From the NCBI GenBank assembly GCA_018820315.1, contig JAHJOQ010000103.1, positions 1-64,000 on the forward strand: a stretch of 64,000 nt of DNA, given 5' to 3'. This DNA is from Candidatus Zixiibacteriota bacterium. Lineage in GTDB: Bacteria > Zixibacteria > MSB-5A5 > JAABVY01 > JAHJOQ01. Position numbers and translations under genes: made by a program. Of the stretch, positions 1-8,798 are shown piece by piece. Numbering within the stretch: the first letter of the stretch is position 1; every line of letters begins with the position of its first letter. Below the pieces are notes generated by a model, which made no database searches, was not told the DNA's origin, and saw only the letters and a list, made by a program, of their open reading frames with translations.

Positions 1-2
1 AG

Positions 3-629
3 AAAGGGAATCTGATCTTCCAGGATCGAAAGCAGAAGAAAGTCCCCGGCTGGCTGGCGGGAAAGAGCTATCTCGATGTTACACGCGACTATGTCGATGT
101 TTGCGATGTGAAAGTGTCATTCGAGAAGGAGATTCCCGACTCGGTCGATATCGCGTATCTGTGTGTGTTCAATTCGGGCGAGTGGAGGGCGATCCACTGG
201 GGAAAGGTCGAAGATGGCGCGGCGCTCTTCACCGACATGGGCGCCGATATCGCATACATGCCGGCACTCTACATGAACGAAGAAATAGTCCCGTATGGGG
301 AACCATTCATACTTCAGGCAGACAGCACCCAACGCGAGCTTCGTTGTGATACTGATAAGGCGGTCAATGTCACGGTCACATCTACGACCAAACGCGAGAA
401 AGCTGTATCGACCGATGGCATCGCAAAGACATTCCTGGCGGCTGATCAGGAGTATGAGTTGTTCTACTGGTCTGACGGATGGCAGTCGATTGGGAAGTTA
501 GTCGCGGGCGACAAACCAATTACGTTCGAGAATGTTCCGTTTGGTGGCCTCTACTGGCTGGTCGCAACGGACTCTGATAAAGAGGAGCGGATTTTCACAA
601 TCGAGGATGGCGAACAGGTCTGGTGGTAG
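3..629 (+). CDS. C-terminal part of a transglutaminase-like protein, 5'-truncated
   Basis: An open frame enters at the left edge and runs from base 3 to a TAG at 627-629, about 208 codons with no N-terminus, so the gene begins outside the window. The visible part has the motifs 'YLCVFNSGEWRAIHWGK' and 'FTDMGADIAYMPALY', which I recognise from the beta-rich region after the catalytic domain in transglutaminase-like proteins of Bacteroidota. This is family memory, not a search. No catalytic Cys/His/Asp segment is visible, so activity cannot be judged. The next gene is convergent, 15 bases away. Confidence 0.6.
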   Translation, partial: KGNLIFQDRKQKKVPGWLAGKSYLDVTRDYVDVCDVKVSFEKEIPDSVDIAYLCVFNSGEWRAIHWGKVEDGAALFTDMGADIAYMPALYMNEEIVPYGEPFILQADSTQRELRCDTDKAVNVTVTSTTKREKAVSTDGIAKTFLAADQEYELFYWSDGWQSIGKLVAGDKPITFENVPFGGLYWLVATDSDKEERIFTIEDGEQVWW

Positions 630-644
630 GAAGACCACCTGCGA

Positions 645-1451
645 TCAAACCATAGTCGCCCTTATCGAAAACATAAACGGAATGCTGTTCGGCTTATCGG
701 GATAGTGCCAGTAGCCATCATCCCGCTTCTTCATGAATGGGTGCGACTTATACGTCGAAAAGGGGAATTCGTGCAGAAATTCTATTCCCAGACCGGCGTC
801 GATCAGTGAATTGATAATCTCTCCCATGCTGTGCGGCCACTCATAGTTGACATTGTAAACATCAGCGTCTCTGTCGGCATAGCTTCCCATATTCTCGAAT
901 CGTATCGGTTGATCGGGACGAAAATAGGGGTAGTGCACTCGCGGAGTCGTATCCTGCTCATCATCGGCAAAAATATATGATGTGGGATGGAATTCTCGTA
1001 TGTAGAAAATGCCTCCCGGTTTCAGAAAATGAGCCACGACTTCGCCCCATTTCTCGAGATCGGGCAGCCAGCTTATCACACCGCCTGATGTATAGACAAT
1101 GTCGAACTGTCCCGTCAAATGCTCCGGCAGATCATAGAGATTACAGCAAACGAAATTAGCGTCGATAGCGAGCTTATCCGCGAGTGAACGCGCGAGATCG
1201 ATGGCTTTTGCCGAGAAATCCACACCGGTGACTTTGGCGCCCCGCCGCGCCCAGCTCAGAGTGTCTTGTCCGAAATGACACTGAAGATGCAGCAGGCTCT
1301 TGCCCGAGACATCGCCTAACTCACGCACGTCGATCTTCTCGATCGTGCATTTACCATTCAGGAATGACTCCATGTCATAGAAGTCAGACTTTTCATGGAT
1401 CGGTGTCAGACTATCCCAGAGTTTCTGGTTTGCACGCAAGAATTCATCCAT
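645..1451 (-). CDS. Class I SAM-dependent methyltransferase
   Basis: A cytoplasmic methyltransferase of the small-molecule type 11/12 kind. The SAM-binding motif I is seen as 'LLHLQCHFGQDTLSWARRG' followed by the acidic strand 'VTGVDFS', then 'FDIVYTSGGVISWLPD' (motif II/post-II) and 'LKPGGIFYIREFHP' (motif III). The substrate cannot be told from sequence. I use the ATG at 1449-1451; an in-frame GTG at 1472 would add seven residues, and neither has a strong ribosome-binding site. Its 3' end faces the truncated gene to the left. Upstream is a repeat-bearing gap. Confidence 0.8.
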   Translation of the reverse strand: MDEFLRANQKLWDSLTPIHEKSDFYDMESFLNGKCTIEKIDVRELGDVSGKSLLHLQCHFGQDTLSWARRGAKVTGVDFSAKAIDLARSLADKLAIDANFVCCNLYDLPEHLTGQFDIVYTSGGVISWLPDLEKWGEVVAHFLKPGGIFYIREFHPTSYIFADDEQDTTPRVHYPYFRPDQPIRFENMGSYADRDADVYNVNYEWPHSMGEIINSLIDAGLGIEFLHEFPFSTYKSHPFMKKRDDGYWHYPDKPNSIPFMFSIRATMV

Positions 1452-1550
1452 GTCTTTACTCACTATGACCACAGATAGTTAATTAGATGATGACTCTTTG
1501 CACCACCGAGATTGTCGACGTGGTGCATATATGTAGCCCTTGGACAAGGT

Positions 1551-1676
1551 TGTCAAGGGTTTGTTGAGTAGGTCTCTATGTGTTGAAATGCCGTCATCGC
1601 GAGGAGCGAAGCGACGTGGCGATCTCCCATCGTGAGGGCAAAATAGTACGGGCGGGAAAGGATTCCTGCACGCGCA
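1551..1676. repeat. Dispersed repeat A with a degenerate palindrome B copy
   Basis: The core at 1592-1625 reads 'CGTCATCGCGAGGAGCGAAG' followed by 'CGACGTGGCGATCT'. Nearly the same text recurs at about 30238, 37244, 43936 (inverted) and 50612. It is preceded by the associated 'GGGTTTGTTGAG' element and followed at 1650-1676 by a degraded 'GGGCGGGAAAGGATTCCTGC' palindrome. It lies downstream of the dockerin gene that ends at 1730 on the minus strand. Similar 'TCATTGCGAGGAGCGAAGCGA' repeats are known from many unrelated bacterial genomes. Confidence 0.8.
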
Positions 1677-1729
1677 GTCTACATAGGATCTTGCTCAGCG
1701 AATAGTCAGTTGATTTCGAATTCTGCGGT

Positions 1730-2341
1730 CTACCAGTCACCCCACGGATAGTCAGGTCGGTCGACGCAGTACTGACCCGATGGCTCGGTCGAGAGGTTGA
1801 TGGTGTGCACGATCTCATCGGACGGCTGAATGTAAATTGCGTTGATCACGATTGTGTATTCACCTGGCGCGATATCCGCAAACGTGTATTCAAGATCGTA
1901 GAGACAGAGACAGGGGCAGGGCTCGAAATCGAAAGTCTCATCTTCTGTTATTGTGATCGTGTTGTTGTAGATCCAGACACTGCCAAGGATCTCATCGGGA
2001 CAGCAATTGAATGCCGTGTTCTGGTGGTAAAGCGTCAGCCCACCCTGGCCATCATAATCCCACTCGATGCACTCCTGATCGTTCGGGACCATGTTCGGAG
2101 TCTTTGTGCTTTCGGGTTGCTTGCATGGACCGTGACCAATGAGAAACCCGTACGGATTCTGATACGGGCATGGTTCCGGGCCGCCCGAGAATATGTAGGC
2201 GATCAGATACACGACATCGTCGATATCGACATCACCGCTTTGATCGGCGTCGCCGCAAACCGTCTGCGCCAAGCTCGTTGCCGTCATCACCAGCAACAGC
2301 GCCGCGACGGTTAGAGAGAGTCTGAAGATTTGCGTACGCAT
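1730..2341 (-). CDS. Secreted Cys-rich protein with a single N-terminal dockerin-like repeat
   Basis: Residues 1-25 form a signal peptide (MRTQIFRL, hydrophobic core, then SLAQ). A single dockerin-type calcium-binding repeat follows at residues 28-55 (GDADQSGDVDIDDVVYLIAY then IFSGGPEPC). The rest is a beta-rich, Cys-rich domain with 'GHGPCK', 'CIEWDYDG', 'FNCCPDE', 'CPCLCLYDLEY', 'PGEYTI' and C-terminal 'YCVDRPDYPW'. The next gene upstream (2614-3228) encodes a clear paralogue with the same architecture. Dockerins are normally C-terminal and duplicated, so the position here is unusual. The GGGAGGAAT ribosome-binding site supports the ATG at 2341. I do not recognise the Cys-rich domain. Confidence 0.85.
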   Translation of the reverse strand: MRTQIFRLSLTVAALLLVMTATSLAQTVCGDADQSGDVDIDDVVYLIAYIFSGGPEPCPYQNPYGFLIGHGPCKQPESTKTPNMVPNDQECIEWDYDGQGGLTLYHQNTAFNCCPDEILGSVWIYNNTITITEDETFDFEPCPCLCLYDLEYTFADIAPGEYTIVINAIYIQPSDEIVHTINLSTEPSGQYCVDRPDYPWGDW

Positions 2342-2559
2342 AATTCCTCCCGCTCGAACATATAATTCATGATGTGGTCAATTCAATGCATGTCGGACCT
2401 GTTAATCATAATCTACCAGCTCGGTGATATTTGTCAAGTCAGAACCGTAGCGCGAGCAATTAAGATTGACCAGACGGTGCCCGTCCTGTCAATATATCCA
2501 TCTGAAAATACGGCGGTCAGGAAGGGATCAGATTTGCGTCCGGATGTAGGTGATCTCCA

Positions 2560-2585
2560 GAGAGGCTCCCGATTGGGAGCCTCTC
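2560..2585 (-). terminator. Strong hairpin downstream of the dockerin gene
   Basis: GAGAGGCTCCC and GGGAGCCTCTC form a perfect 11-bp stem with a GATT loop, 28 bases past the stop codon of the 2614-3228 gene. There is no clear T tract, so it may stabilise the 3' end rather than terminate on its own. Confidence 0.5.
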
Positions 2586-2613
2586 AGAAGTAAAACTCGT
2601 GAAATTGTCCGCG

Positions 2614-3228
2614 CTATAAGTTCCAGGGATAATGCAATCTCTCGACGCAGAAAAGTCCAGATGTGGCAGTCGTCAGGTCAATTGGGAATTCGAGTGGATC
2701 CTCGCCGGGAAAGGTTATAACCTCGACAACACTGATCGTGTAGACTCCCGGCATGACGCCGACCAATTCGTAATCGATGTCAAAGAGACATTCACAATCG
2801 CACCCGCCCATATAGAGCGAATCGATCTCCGTAATTGTGATAACGTCCCCGTCAATGCTGAACTCAGCCACAAACACCGGACAGCAATTGAATCCGCCGT
2901 TGAGGTGTCTGACCTGCAATGTGCTTACGCCATCGTAGGTATATTCAATGCAGGTTTGTGTGTTTGGAATTGTGTCGACGTCCGCTGTCTTCATTGAAGT
3001 CTTGCATGGGCCGTTACCGACAACAGCTCCGGAAAAATCGGGATTGCATGGTGCCGGTCCACCGGTGAAAATGTAAGCGATGAGGAACACGACATCGTCG
3101 ATATCGACTGCACCGGAACAGTCGGTGTCACCGATCTGGGCGGTTTGCGAAACTGAGCTACCAGCAATGATGAAGGTGCATGATAACATTAGCAGCACAG
3201 CGAATTTGGTAAGGTTCCTTACTATCAC
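2614..3228 (-). CDS. Secreted Cys-rich protein with a single N-terminal dockerin-like repeat (paralogue)
   Basis: A paralogue of the 1730-2341 product: signal peptide to about residue 28, one dockerin-like repeat (GDTDCSGAVDIDDVVFLIAY then IFTGGPAPC), then the same Cys-rich domain with 'GNGPCK', 'CIEYTYDG', 'FNCCPV', 'CDCECLFDIDY', 'PGVYTI' and 'FCVERLHYPW'. The shared Cys and aromatic positions define a domain I cannot name. The start is GTG at 3226-3228, five bases after a GGAGG ribosome-binding site. Upstream is its own strong promoter, so the pair need not be one operon. It is probably cell-surface or extracellular. Confidence 0.85.
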   Translation of the reverse strand: MIVRNLTKFAVLLMLSCTFIIAGSSVSQTAQIGDTDCSGAVDIDDVVFLIAYIFTGGPAPCNPDFSGAVVGNGPCKTSMKTADVDTIPNTQTCIEYTYDGVSTLQVRHLNGGFNCCPVFVAEFSIDGDVITITEIDSLYMGGCDCECLFDIDYELVGVMPGVYTISVVEVITFPGEDPLEFPIDLTTATSGLFCVERLHYPWNL

Positions 3229-3256
3229 ATGTGCCTCCTATAGTGAGTCTATCTGG

Positions 3257-3284
3257 AATATAGCATTATGGACACATGTGTCAA
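3257..3284 (-). promoter_or_regulatory. Sigma-70-type promoter of the second dockerin gene
   Basis: On the minus strand TTGACA (3284-3279) is followed after 16 bases by TATATT (3262-3257). The predicted start of transcription is about 20 bases before the GTG start codon. Confidence 0.65.
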
Positions 3285-3323
3285 TACACAAAATGATGTC
3301 GCGAGGCTGTGCCCGCAAGAAAC

Positions 3324-4178
3324 TCAGAATCGTCGCAGGTGATCTCTGGTGAATTCATACCACAACACTTTGACCGGGGTGTCGGACGAAATCGAAAACC
3401 ATGGACTCAGTTCAGGGTTCGACTCATTTATTAGAAGATGGATATCCTGCGCGGGGCTGAATCCCTGAATCAGAAGAAAAACTCGCTCACCTGTTTGTAA
3501 GTTCGCTGCGACATCTGCAACCATCACTGCATGACCGGGGAATCCGGGCAGCACAAGAATATCACCGATTTCGACATCGTCTGCCTTCTCAACGACCTGT
3601 AGCTCTTTGCTCAGCGAGTATGTCCCTGCATAAGCAAAGACAATATCGATGTAAGCTCTTAAGCTCCGGTAGGATGAGTCGACCGGTGCGCTTTTCTGCC
3701 ATGAAACAGTGTTTCCATTCACGGTGGGACGATACCCTTCAGCCCAGAGATAGAAATCTGCACGGTCGCCGCTGGTGAAATTGAATGCAATCTGTCTGCT
3801 CTTGCCGATAGTGTAGAGATATTCTGCCCGGAATCTGATAATCGCATCGGCGCACTGTTGCAAGTCTTTGGAACCAACATCAATTTCGACTATTGCGCAG
3901 TGATGATCCTGAAATGCGGCACGGAGGCCATTGTGGAGTTTGATACTCGGATTTCCCGGTTTGAGCGGAAGATGTCTGATCCAATCCGCAAAGCTCCCAT
4001 CCTTTGCTTCGATTCTAACATAGCCTCGCGGTGCTGGAATCCTGTTGCTGAGCGTATCGTATCCGCTATAGTTCTCCAACCAAAGGTAGTGACTGCTCTG
4101 AGCGATCGTGGTGGCCGAATTCAGCAGCAGTGCAGCCAATAGAAGAGCAAGCATTAGAAATATCCGCACGGTGATCAC
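3324..4178 (-). CDS. Secreted DUF4846-family protein
   Basis: The first 27 residues form a signal peptide ending 'TTIAQ'. The mature part matches the DUF4846 family from memory: 'RIPAPRGYVRIEAKDGSFADW', 'LRHLPLKPG'-type text, 'AIVEIDVGSKDLQQCADAII', 'RFRAEYLY', 'FNFTSGDRADFYLWAEGYRP' and 'PGFPGHAVMVADVA'. Members are secreted proteins of unknown function, mostly in Bacteroidota. The 'GHAVMVADV' stretch and the conserved Cys and His could form an active site, but this is inference. A TATAAT (-10) lies on the minus strand at 4235-4230, about 55 bases upstream, without a clear -35 box. Confidence 0.8.
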   Translation of the reverse strand: MITVRIFLMLALLLAALLLNSATTIAQSSHYLWLENYSGYDTLSNRIPAPRGYVRIEAKDGSFADWIRHLPLKPGNPSIKLHNGLRAAFQDHHCAIVEIDVGSKDLQQCADAIIRFRAEYLYTIGKSRQIAFNFTSGDRADFYLWAEGYRPTVNGNTVSWQKSAPVDSSYRSLRAYIDIVFAYAGTYSLSKELQVVEKADDVEIGDILVLPGFPGHAVMVADVAANLQTGERVFLLIQGFSPAQDIHLLINESNPELSPWFSISSDTPVKVLWYEFTRDHLRRF

Positions 4179-4389
4179 CTTTCCCGGATCAGATGTGAGT
4201 CACGATGATCTGACAGACAGACTTTTTGCATTATACAGTGTACATTGCAGAAATTCTCGTTATTTTAGGTACGAACCAATAGCTCTTGCCCAACCCACGC
4301 GGCCAGGAAAAACGGAACTGAGGCTGTCGGGAAGTTGTTGATCTAACATGCAAGCACTTGTACATCATCTGTACTGAGAGGTATTCGCG

Positions 4390-5568
4390 ATGGCAATCGG
4401 TAGCAATAAAGAGAAAATCTTGGAAGACAATAATCTGGAAGACTGGCCGGGGCTTTCGAGGGTCAAGCATGTAGTGGCAATTGCCAGCGGTAAGGGAGGA
4501 GTCGGTAAATCGACAATAGCATCGAATCTCGCGATTTCGCTGAGTGCCGGCGGCGCGCAGGTTGGGCTCATGGATGCTGACATATACGGTCCGAGCCAGC
4601 CCGGAATGCTCGGAGCCGGAAGCGAGAAACCGTCGATTGGAGATCACAGTGTCAAGCCGGTGAGCCGCCACGGCGTCCGGTTCATTTCGATGGGCTTGTT
4701 GATGGATGATGACGGTCCGGTGATCTGGCGCGCTCCTATTGCAATGAAGATGATCCATCAATTTCTCGAATCTGTCGAGTGGGGCGATCTTGACTATCTT
4801 TTGATCGATCTTCCCCCCGGAACCGGCGATGTGCAGTTAACTTTGGCTCAGCAAGCTCCCCTGACCGGCGCTGTCATTGTGACGACTCCGCAGGATGTCG
4901 CTCTCGGTGTCGCTCGCAAGGGTTTGAAAATGTTCGAGCAGGTGAATGTTCCTATACTCGGAATCATTGAGAATATGAGTGGATTCACCTGCGGGCATTG
5001 TGGCGAGGTTACGGCGATATTCAAGCAGGGGGGTGGCGAAGAGATGGCGCGGGCGATGAATGTCCCATATCTCGGAGCGATCCCGCTCGATCCGGAGATC
5101 ATGGCGTGCAGCGAGAAAGGCGCTCCCGTCGTTAAGCAGGCGCCCGATTCGGCATCGGCAAGAGCATTTGCTGCCACCGCCGAAGGTCTTCGGGTTCAAA
5201 TAGAACGGGAGACCGACACTGCGGATGCGATCGAGCCGATCAGTGCGGAATTATCTGATTCGGGCGATCTGGTGGTTCAGTGGCCGGATGGTCATCAAGG
5301 CGAATATACGCCATATAATCTTCGCAGGAGCTGTACATGTGCTGCATGCATCGATGAAAATAGCGGCAGTCGGCTGATTGATGATAAGAAGATCCCGCTC
5401 GACATTCGTATCGAGTCTTTCCAGCCGGTTGGGCGGTATGCGATGGCGTTCACATTCTCTGATCGGCATAGCACCGGAATCTACAAATATGAATTTCTGA
5501 GAGAAATTTGCGAATGTCCTGAATGCTACGCTGCGAGGGGTAGCAAGAACGAGTCATTCAGTGTTTGA
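4390..5568 (+). CDS. mrp: Mrp/NBP35-type Fe-S carrier ATPase with C-terminal DUF971 domain
   Basis: A P-loop ATPase that carries and transfers Fe-S clusters. The deviant Walker A GKGGVGKST is at residues 34-42, the 'DADIYGPSQP' switch follows at about 60, and the CxxC pair that bridges a cluster between monomers is in 'FTCGHCGE' near residue 200. The N-terminal MIP18/DUF59 domain of many Mrp proteins is absent. A C-terminal DUF971 domain (about 285-385) carries two Cys groups, 'CTCAAC' and 'CECPEC'. The next gene, 15 bases downstream, is an Nfu-type scaffold, so both probably act in cluster assembly or delivery. The start ATG follows GAGAGG. Confidence 0.9.
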   Translation: MAIGSNKEKILEDNNLEDWPGLSRVKHVVAIASGKGGVGKSTIASNLAISLSAGGAQVGLMDADIYGPSQPGMLGAGSEKPSIGDHSVKPVSRHGVRFISMGLLMDDDGPVIWRAPIAMKMIHQFLESVEWGDLDYLLIDLPPGTGDVQLTLAQQAPLTGAVIVTTPQDVALGVARKGLKMFEQVNVPILGIIENMSGFTCGHCGEVTAIFKQGGGEEMARAMNVPYLGAIPLDPEIMACSEKGAPVVKQAPDSASARAFAATAEGLRVQIERETDTADAIEPISAELSDSGDLVVQWPDGHQGEYTPYNLRRSCTCAACIDENSGSRLIDDKKIPLDIRIESFQPVGRYAMAFTFSDRHSTGIYKYEFLREICECPECYAARGSKNESFSV

Positions 5569-5583
5569 ACGAGGCCTAACTAT

Positions 5584-6180
5584 ATGAGTACAGATATGAA
5601 ATCTATCCAAATTTCAGCGGAGCCTTCAAAAGACCCTGCAGTCTGCAAGTTTACAGTGAATCGGATTCTCTCTCCGGAAGGCTCTGTCAGTTGCAGGAGC
5701 GTTAGCCAGGCCGAGGGTTCGCCGCTTCTGGAAGCTCTATTTGCGGTCGAGGGTGTTCGTGAAATTCTCGTGTTCGGCAGCAGTGTCACCATCGCCAAAT
5801 CTACCGAAGAACCGTGGCAGGTGATCGGCAAGCACATTGGTGCGGCAATCCGGAAAAGCTTCGAATCAGGTAAGCCACTTATCGCCGAGAATCAGAGCGA
5901 GAAGCTGCCGTCGGAGGAAGAGCTGCGCGAAAAGATCGAAACGCTGATGGAGGCAGAGATCAACCCGTATATCGCCAGTCATGGTGGCAGGATCGAGATT
6001 GTCGATATCAAGGGGACGGTCGTCTACGTCCACATGAGTGGCGGATGTCAGGGTTGCGCATCGGCTTCGGTTACCCTTCGGCAGGGGCTGGAGAAGCTAA
6101 TCTTCGGAAACATACCGGAAGTGACTGAAATTGTGGATGTTACCGACCACTCTGCAGGCCGGAACCCGTATATTCAGTAG
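5584..6180 (+). CDS. nfu: Nfu-type iron-sulfur cluster carrier
   Basis: Two domains: an N-terminal Nfu_N domain (residues about 10-95, with 'VEGVREILVFGSSVTI') and a C-terminal NifU-like domain (about 120-190) holding the CxxC motif in 'MSGGCQGCASASVTLRQG', which binds a [4Fe-4S] cluster between two subunits. The order matches Nfu1-like proteins rather than NfuA, whose N-terminal domain is A-type. It is co-transcribed with the Mrp ATPase. The two together look like a small cluster-transfer unit, with no IscS/SufS or IscU in the window. Confidence 0.88.
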   Translation: MSTDMKSIQISAEPSKDPAVCKFTVNRILSPEGSVSCRSVSQAEGSPLLEALFAVEGVREILVFGSSVTIAKSTEEPWQVIGKHIGAAIRKSFESGKPLIAENQSEKLPSEEELREKIETLMEAEINPYIASHGGRIEIVDIKGTVVYVHMSGGCQGCASASVTLRQGLEKLIFGNIPEVTEIVDVTDHSAGRNPYIQ

Positions 6181-6391
6181 TTTTACAGCTACCTCCATGT
6201 TCTATCATGCCGAACATGGCCTTCGGGTCGCAAGAACATCGGGCGACTGAGTGGCTGGCGGCATCCTAAGCTGCGAAAAACCAGAAACAATCCGGAAATA
6301 ATTACGAAATAATGCGCTAAGAATGCCGACACATAGATTATGTATGCTGTTATAACTGATTGTAAGAGAAACACATAAAGTCGATCCCTTA

Positions 6392-6425
6392 GTTACTTGA
6401 CAAGTAACTCATCAGAAATTATCTT
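6392..6425 (+). promoter_or_regulatory. Promoter with a perfect palindromic operator for the Fic gene
   Basis: GTTACTTG-A-CAAGTAAC (6392-6408) is a perfect 8-1-8 inverted repeat that covers the -35 box TTGACA (6397-6402). TATCTT (6420-6425) follows after 17 bases. The -10 box ends 6 bases before the Fic ATG at 6432, so transcription should start at or next to the start codon. A repressor at the palindrome would block RNA polymerase. Confidence 0.65.
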
Positions 6426-6431
6426 GGAATT

Positions 6432-7613
6432 ATGATAAAATACGAGCTGCCGCATAGCTGGATGAATTACTCTCTCCTCAAGATCACTTCTGAGTTAGTG
6501 GAAGCCAAAGCAGTTATATTGTCTCTTCAGAATACGCCGTATGAAAGGGGTTGGATAGAGAATCTGCTGGAGATGGAGTTAAAACGAGAGGTTGCGGGCA
6601 CATCGCGAATCGAAGGAGCTGATTTCACGGAAGAGGAATTTGAGGATGCTGTACAGGAATCGGGCGATGAGCTGATCACGAGGTCGCAGCGGCAGGCTCG
6701 AGCGGCCATGCGGACCTATAGATGGATTGCCACGATACCTAATGACAGGCCTGTCGACAAGAACTTGATATGCGAAATCCACTCAATGATTGTTCGCGAT
6801 GCTGATGATGATCATTGTTGCCCAGGCGTGCTTCGGAAGCAAGATGAGAATGTCACTTTTGGTCAGCCTCGTCACAGAGGGGCAGACGGGGGAGTGGAAT
6901 GTGAAGAAGCGTTTAGTGGGTTGGTAAACAGCATCCAGACAACATTTAGAGAGCATGATCCCCTGATACAGGCGCTGGCTGTTCACTATCATCTGGCGGC
7001 CATGCATCCATTTCTTGACGGGAATGGTCGGACCGCACGAGCATTGGAAGCTCTCTTTATGCAGAGAGCTGGCTTACGCGATTTTTGCTTCATTGCGATG
7101 TCGAATTACTATTATGATGAGAAGCAAAGCTACTTGTCAGCGTTGGCTAATGTGCGATCTTCTGCTCATGACCTGACATCGTTCCTGAAGTTCGGTCTGA
7201 AGGGTATTGCAGTCCAAAGCCGGAGAGTTCTCTTGGGAATCCGTCAAGAGGTATCGAAAGCACTCTATCGAAATATGATGTACAGCCTGTTCAATAGACT
7301 AGAATCACCTAAGAAACGTGTGATAGCGAAGCGGCAGTTGGAAATACTGGAGGTACTTCTTAAACACAGCAAAGTGGATTTTTCGAACCTGACGCATGCA
7401 GTTCTGGGTAACTACTTGAACCTTAAGGAACCGATGAAGGCAATTTTCCGGGATCTCGAAGGCCTGCTGAGTCTTGGAGCTGTCCAGTATGAACGGAAAG
7501 AGGACAATGAGTTCGTTTTCTCTGTAAGAATTGACTGGCCGACCGAGATTACAGAGACGAAGTTCTTCGATCTGATCAAAAAGATGCCACGAGCGAAGAC
7601 ACTCAGATTTTGA
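6432..7613 (+). CDS. Fic family protein (AMPylator-type) with N-terminal inhibitory helix and C-terminal winged helix
   Basis: Fic enzymes transfer AMP or a related group to target hydroxyls. The core motif HPFLDGNGRTAR is at about residues 191-202, with the catalytic His and the phosphate-binding loop intact. An inhibitory-helix motif of the (S/T)xxxE(G/N) type, 'TSRIEG', is at residues 57-62, so this is a class II, self-inhibited Fic. Residues about 300-390 look like a winged-helix domain ('KRQLEILEVLLKH...'). That domain and the palindrome over the promoter suggest autorepression. No separate antitoxin gene is visible. The natural target is unknown. Confidence 0.88.
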   Translation: MIKYELPHSWMNYSLLKITSELVEAKAVILSLQNTPYERGWIENLLEMELKREVAGTSRIEGADFTEEEFEDAVQESGDELITRSQRQARAAMRTYRWIATIPNDRPVDKNLICEIHSMIVRDADDDHCCPGVLRKQDENVTFGQPRHRGADGGVECEEAFSGLVNSIQTTFREHDPLIQALAVHYHLAAMHPFLDGNGRTARALEALFMQRAGLRDFCFIAMSNYYYDEKQSYLSALANVRSSAHDLTSFLKFGLKGIAVQSRRVLLGIRQEVSKALYRNMMYSLFNRLESPKKRVIAKRQLEILEVLLKHSKVDFSNLTHAVLGNYLNLKEPMKAIFRDLEGLLSLGAVQYERKEDNEFVFSVRIDWPTEITETKFFDLIKKMPRAKTLRF

Positions 7614-7673
7614 CGGATAATCATCCGAAATTGTCGGTTTGTATCTTCAGTCAGTTCCCTACCCCGATCTCGG

Positions 7674-7702
7674 TTGACTTAGGAAGATCGGTCAATTATC
7701 AT
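7674..7702 (+). promoter_or_regulatory. Sigma-70-type promoter of the tdh-kbl operon
   Basis: TTGACT (7674-7679) and TATCAT (7697-7702) are separated by 17 bases. The leader to the tdh ATG would be about 95 bases and shows no riboswitch that I recognise. Confidence 0.6.
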
Positions 7703-7805
7703 ACCGACGCAATTGTTGAAACGCACAAGGTGAGGCATGACATCCCTGTGTGGATGCGATTCTCGACAACAGCGACATAGATCCTTTTGATAGGCAGAGT
7801 GGAAC

Positions 7806-8768
7806 ATGAAAAACATCCTTGTTACCGGTTCTGTTGGCCAGATCGGCACAGAACTGACTACTGCATTACGTGAACGCTACGGCGCAGACAAAGTTATCGC
7901 GACGGACATTCGGCTTCCAAGCAATATTGATCTCAGAGACAAAGGACCATTCGAATTTCTCGACTGCCTCGATCCGAACCACATCACCCGTGTGATGCAG
8001 ATCTATGATGTGGACGTGATTTACCACATGGCGGCAATCCTTTCGGCGATAGGAGAAACCAAACCGAACCAGGCGTGGCAGATCAATGTGATCGGGCTGC
8101 ACAATATGCTCGAAGCTGCGCGGCAGTATCACTGCTCGCTGTTTTTCCCGAGTTCAATCGGCGCTTTCGGGAAATCGACACCGAAAGACAATACTCCACA
8201 GGTCACAATTCAACGGCCCGATACTATGTACGGTGTGACAAAAGTAACGGGAGAGCTTCTGTGCGATTACTATTTCAAGCGTTTCGGTCTCGACACGCGC
8301 GGTGTCAGATTCCCAGGGCTGATTTCGTACGAAGCGGAGCCGGGAGGCGGGACTACGGATTACGCAGTTTCGATATTCAGTGACGCAATCCTTCACGGCA
8401 AGTACACATGCTATCTGCGCGAGGATACATCGCTCGATATGATGTATATGCCCGATGCTATCAGGGCGATGATCGAGCTTATGGAGGCGGACCCGACAAA
8501 GCTTGTGAACCGCAATGCTTACAACGTTACGGCAATGAATTTCACTCCGAATCAGCTGGCTGGCAAAATCAAAGAGCATCTCCCGAAGTTCGAGATTGGC
8601 TACGAGATCGATCCGGTCCGGCAAGCAATTGCAGACTCCTGGCCGAATTACATGGATGACTCGGCGGCTCGACAAGAGTGGGGCTGGAAAGCTCAGTTTG
8701 ATATCGAGGCCATGACCAAAGACATGCTGGAGCATATGGCTCTGAAATTGAAACCACCGGATAAGTAG
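7806..8768 (+). CDS. tdh: L-threonine 3-dehydrogenase, SDR (epimerase-like) type
   Basis: Oxidises L-threonine to 2-amino-3-oxobutyrate with NAD+. An extended short-chain dehydrogenase with the Rossmann motif TGSVGQIG at residues 7-14 and the catalytic YxxxK as Y142 and K146 ('TMYGVTK'). The segment 'HMAAILSAIGE' and the end 'GWKAQFDIEAMTKDMLEHM' are typical of SDR-type threonine dehydrogenases rather than UDP-sugar epimerases. The next gene encodes the ligase that cleaves its product, which strongly supports the assignment. This type is unrelated to the zinc-dependent Tdh of E. coli. Confidence 0.9.
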   Translation: MKNILVTGSVGQIGTELTTALRERYGADKVIATDIRLPSNIDLRDKGPFEFLDCLDPNHITRVMQIYDVDVIYHMAAILSAIGETKPNQAWQINVIGLHNMLEAARQYHCSLFFPSSIGAFGKSTPKDNTPQVTIQRPDTMYGVTKVTGELLCDYYFKRFGLDTRGVRFPGLISYEAEPGGGTTDYAVSIFSDAILHGKYTCYLREDTSLDMMYMPDAIRAMIELMEADPTKLVNRNAYNVTAMNFTPNQLAGKIKEHLPKFEIGYEIDPVRQAIADSWPNYMDDSAARQEWGWKAQFDIEAMTKDMLEHMALKLKPPDK

Positions 8769-8798
8769 ATGTCGGAACGCTGAGAGGAGTGTTGATAT

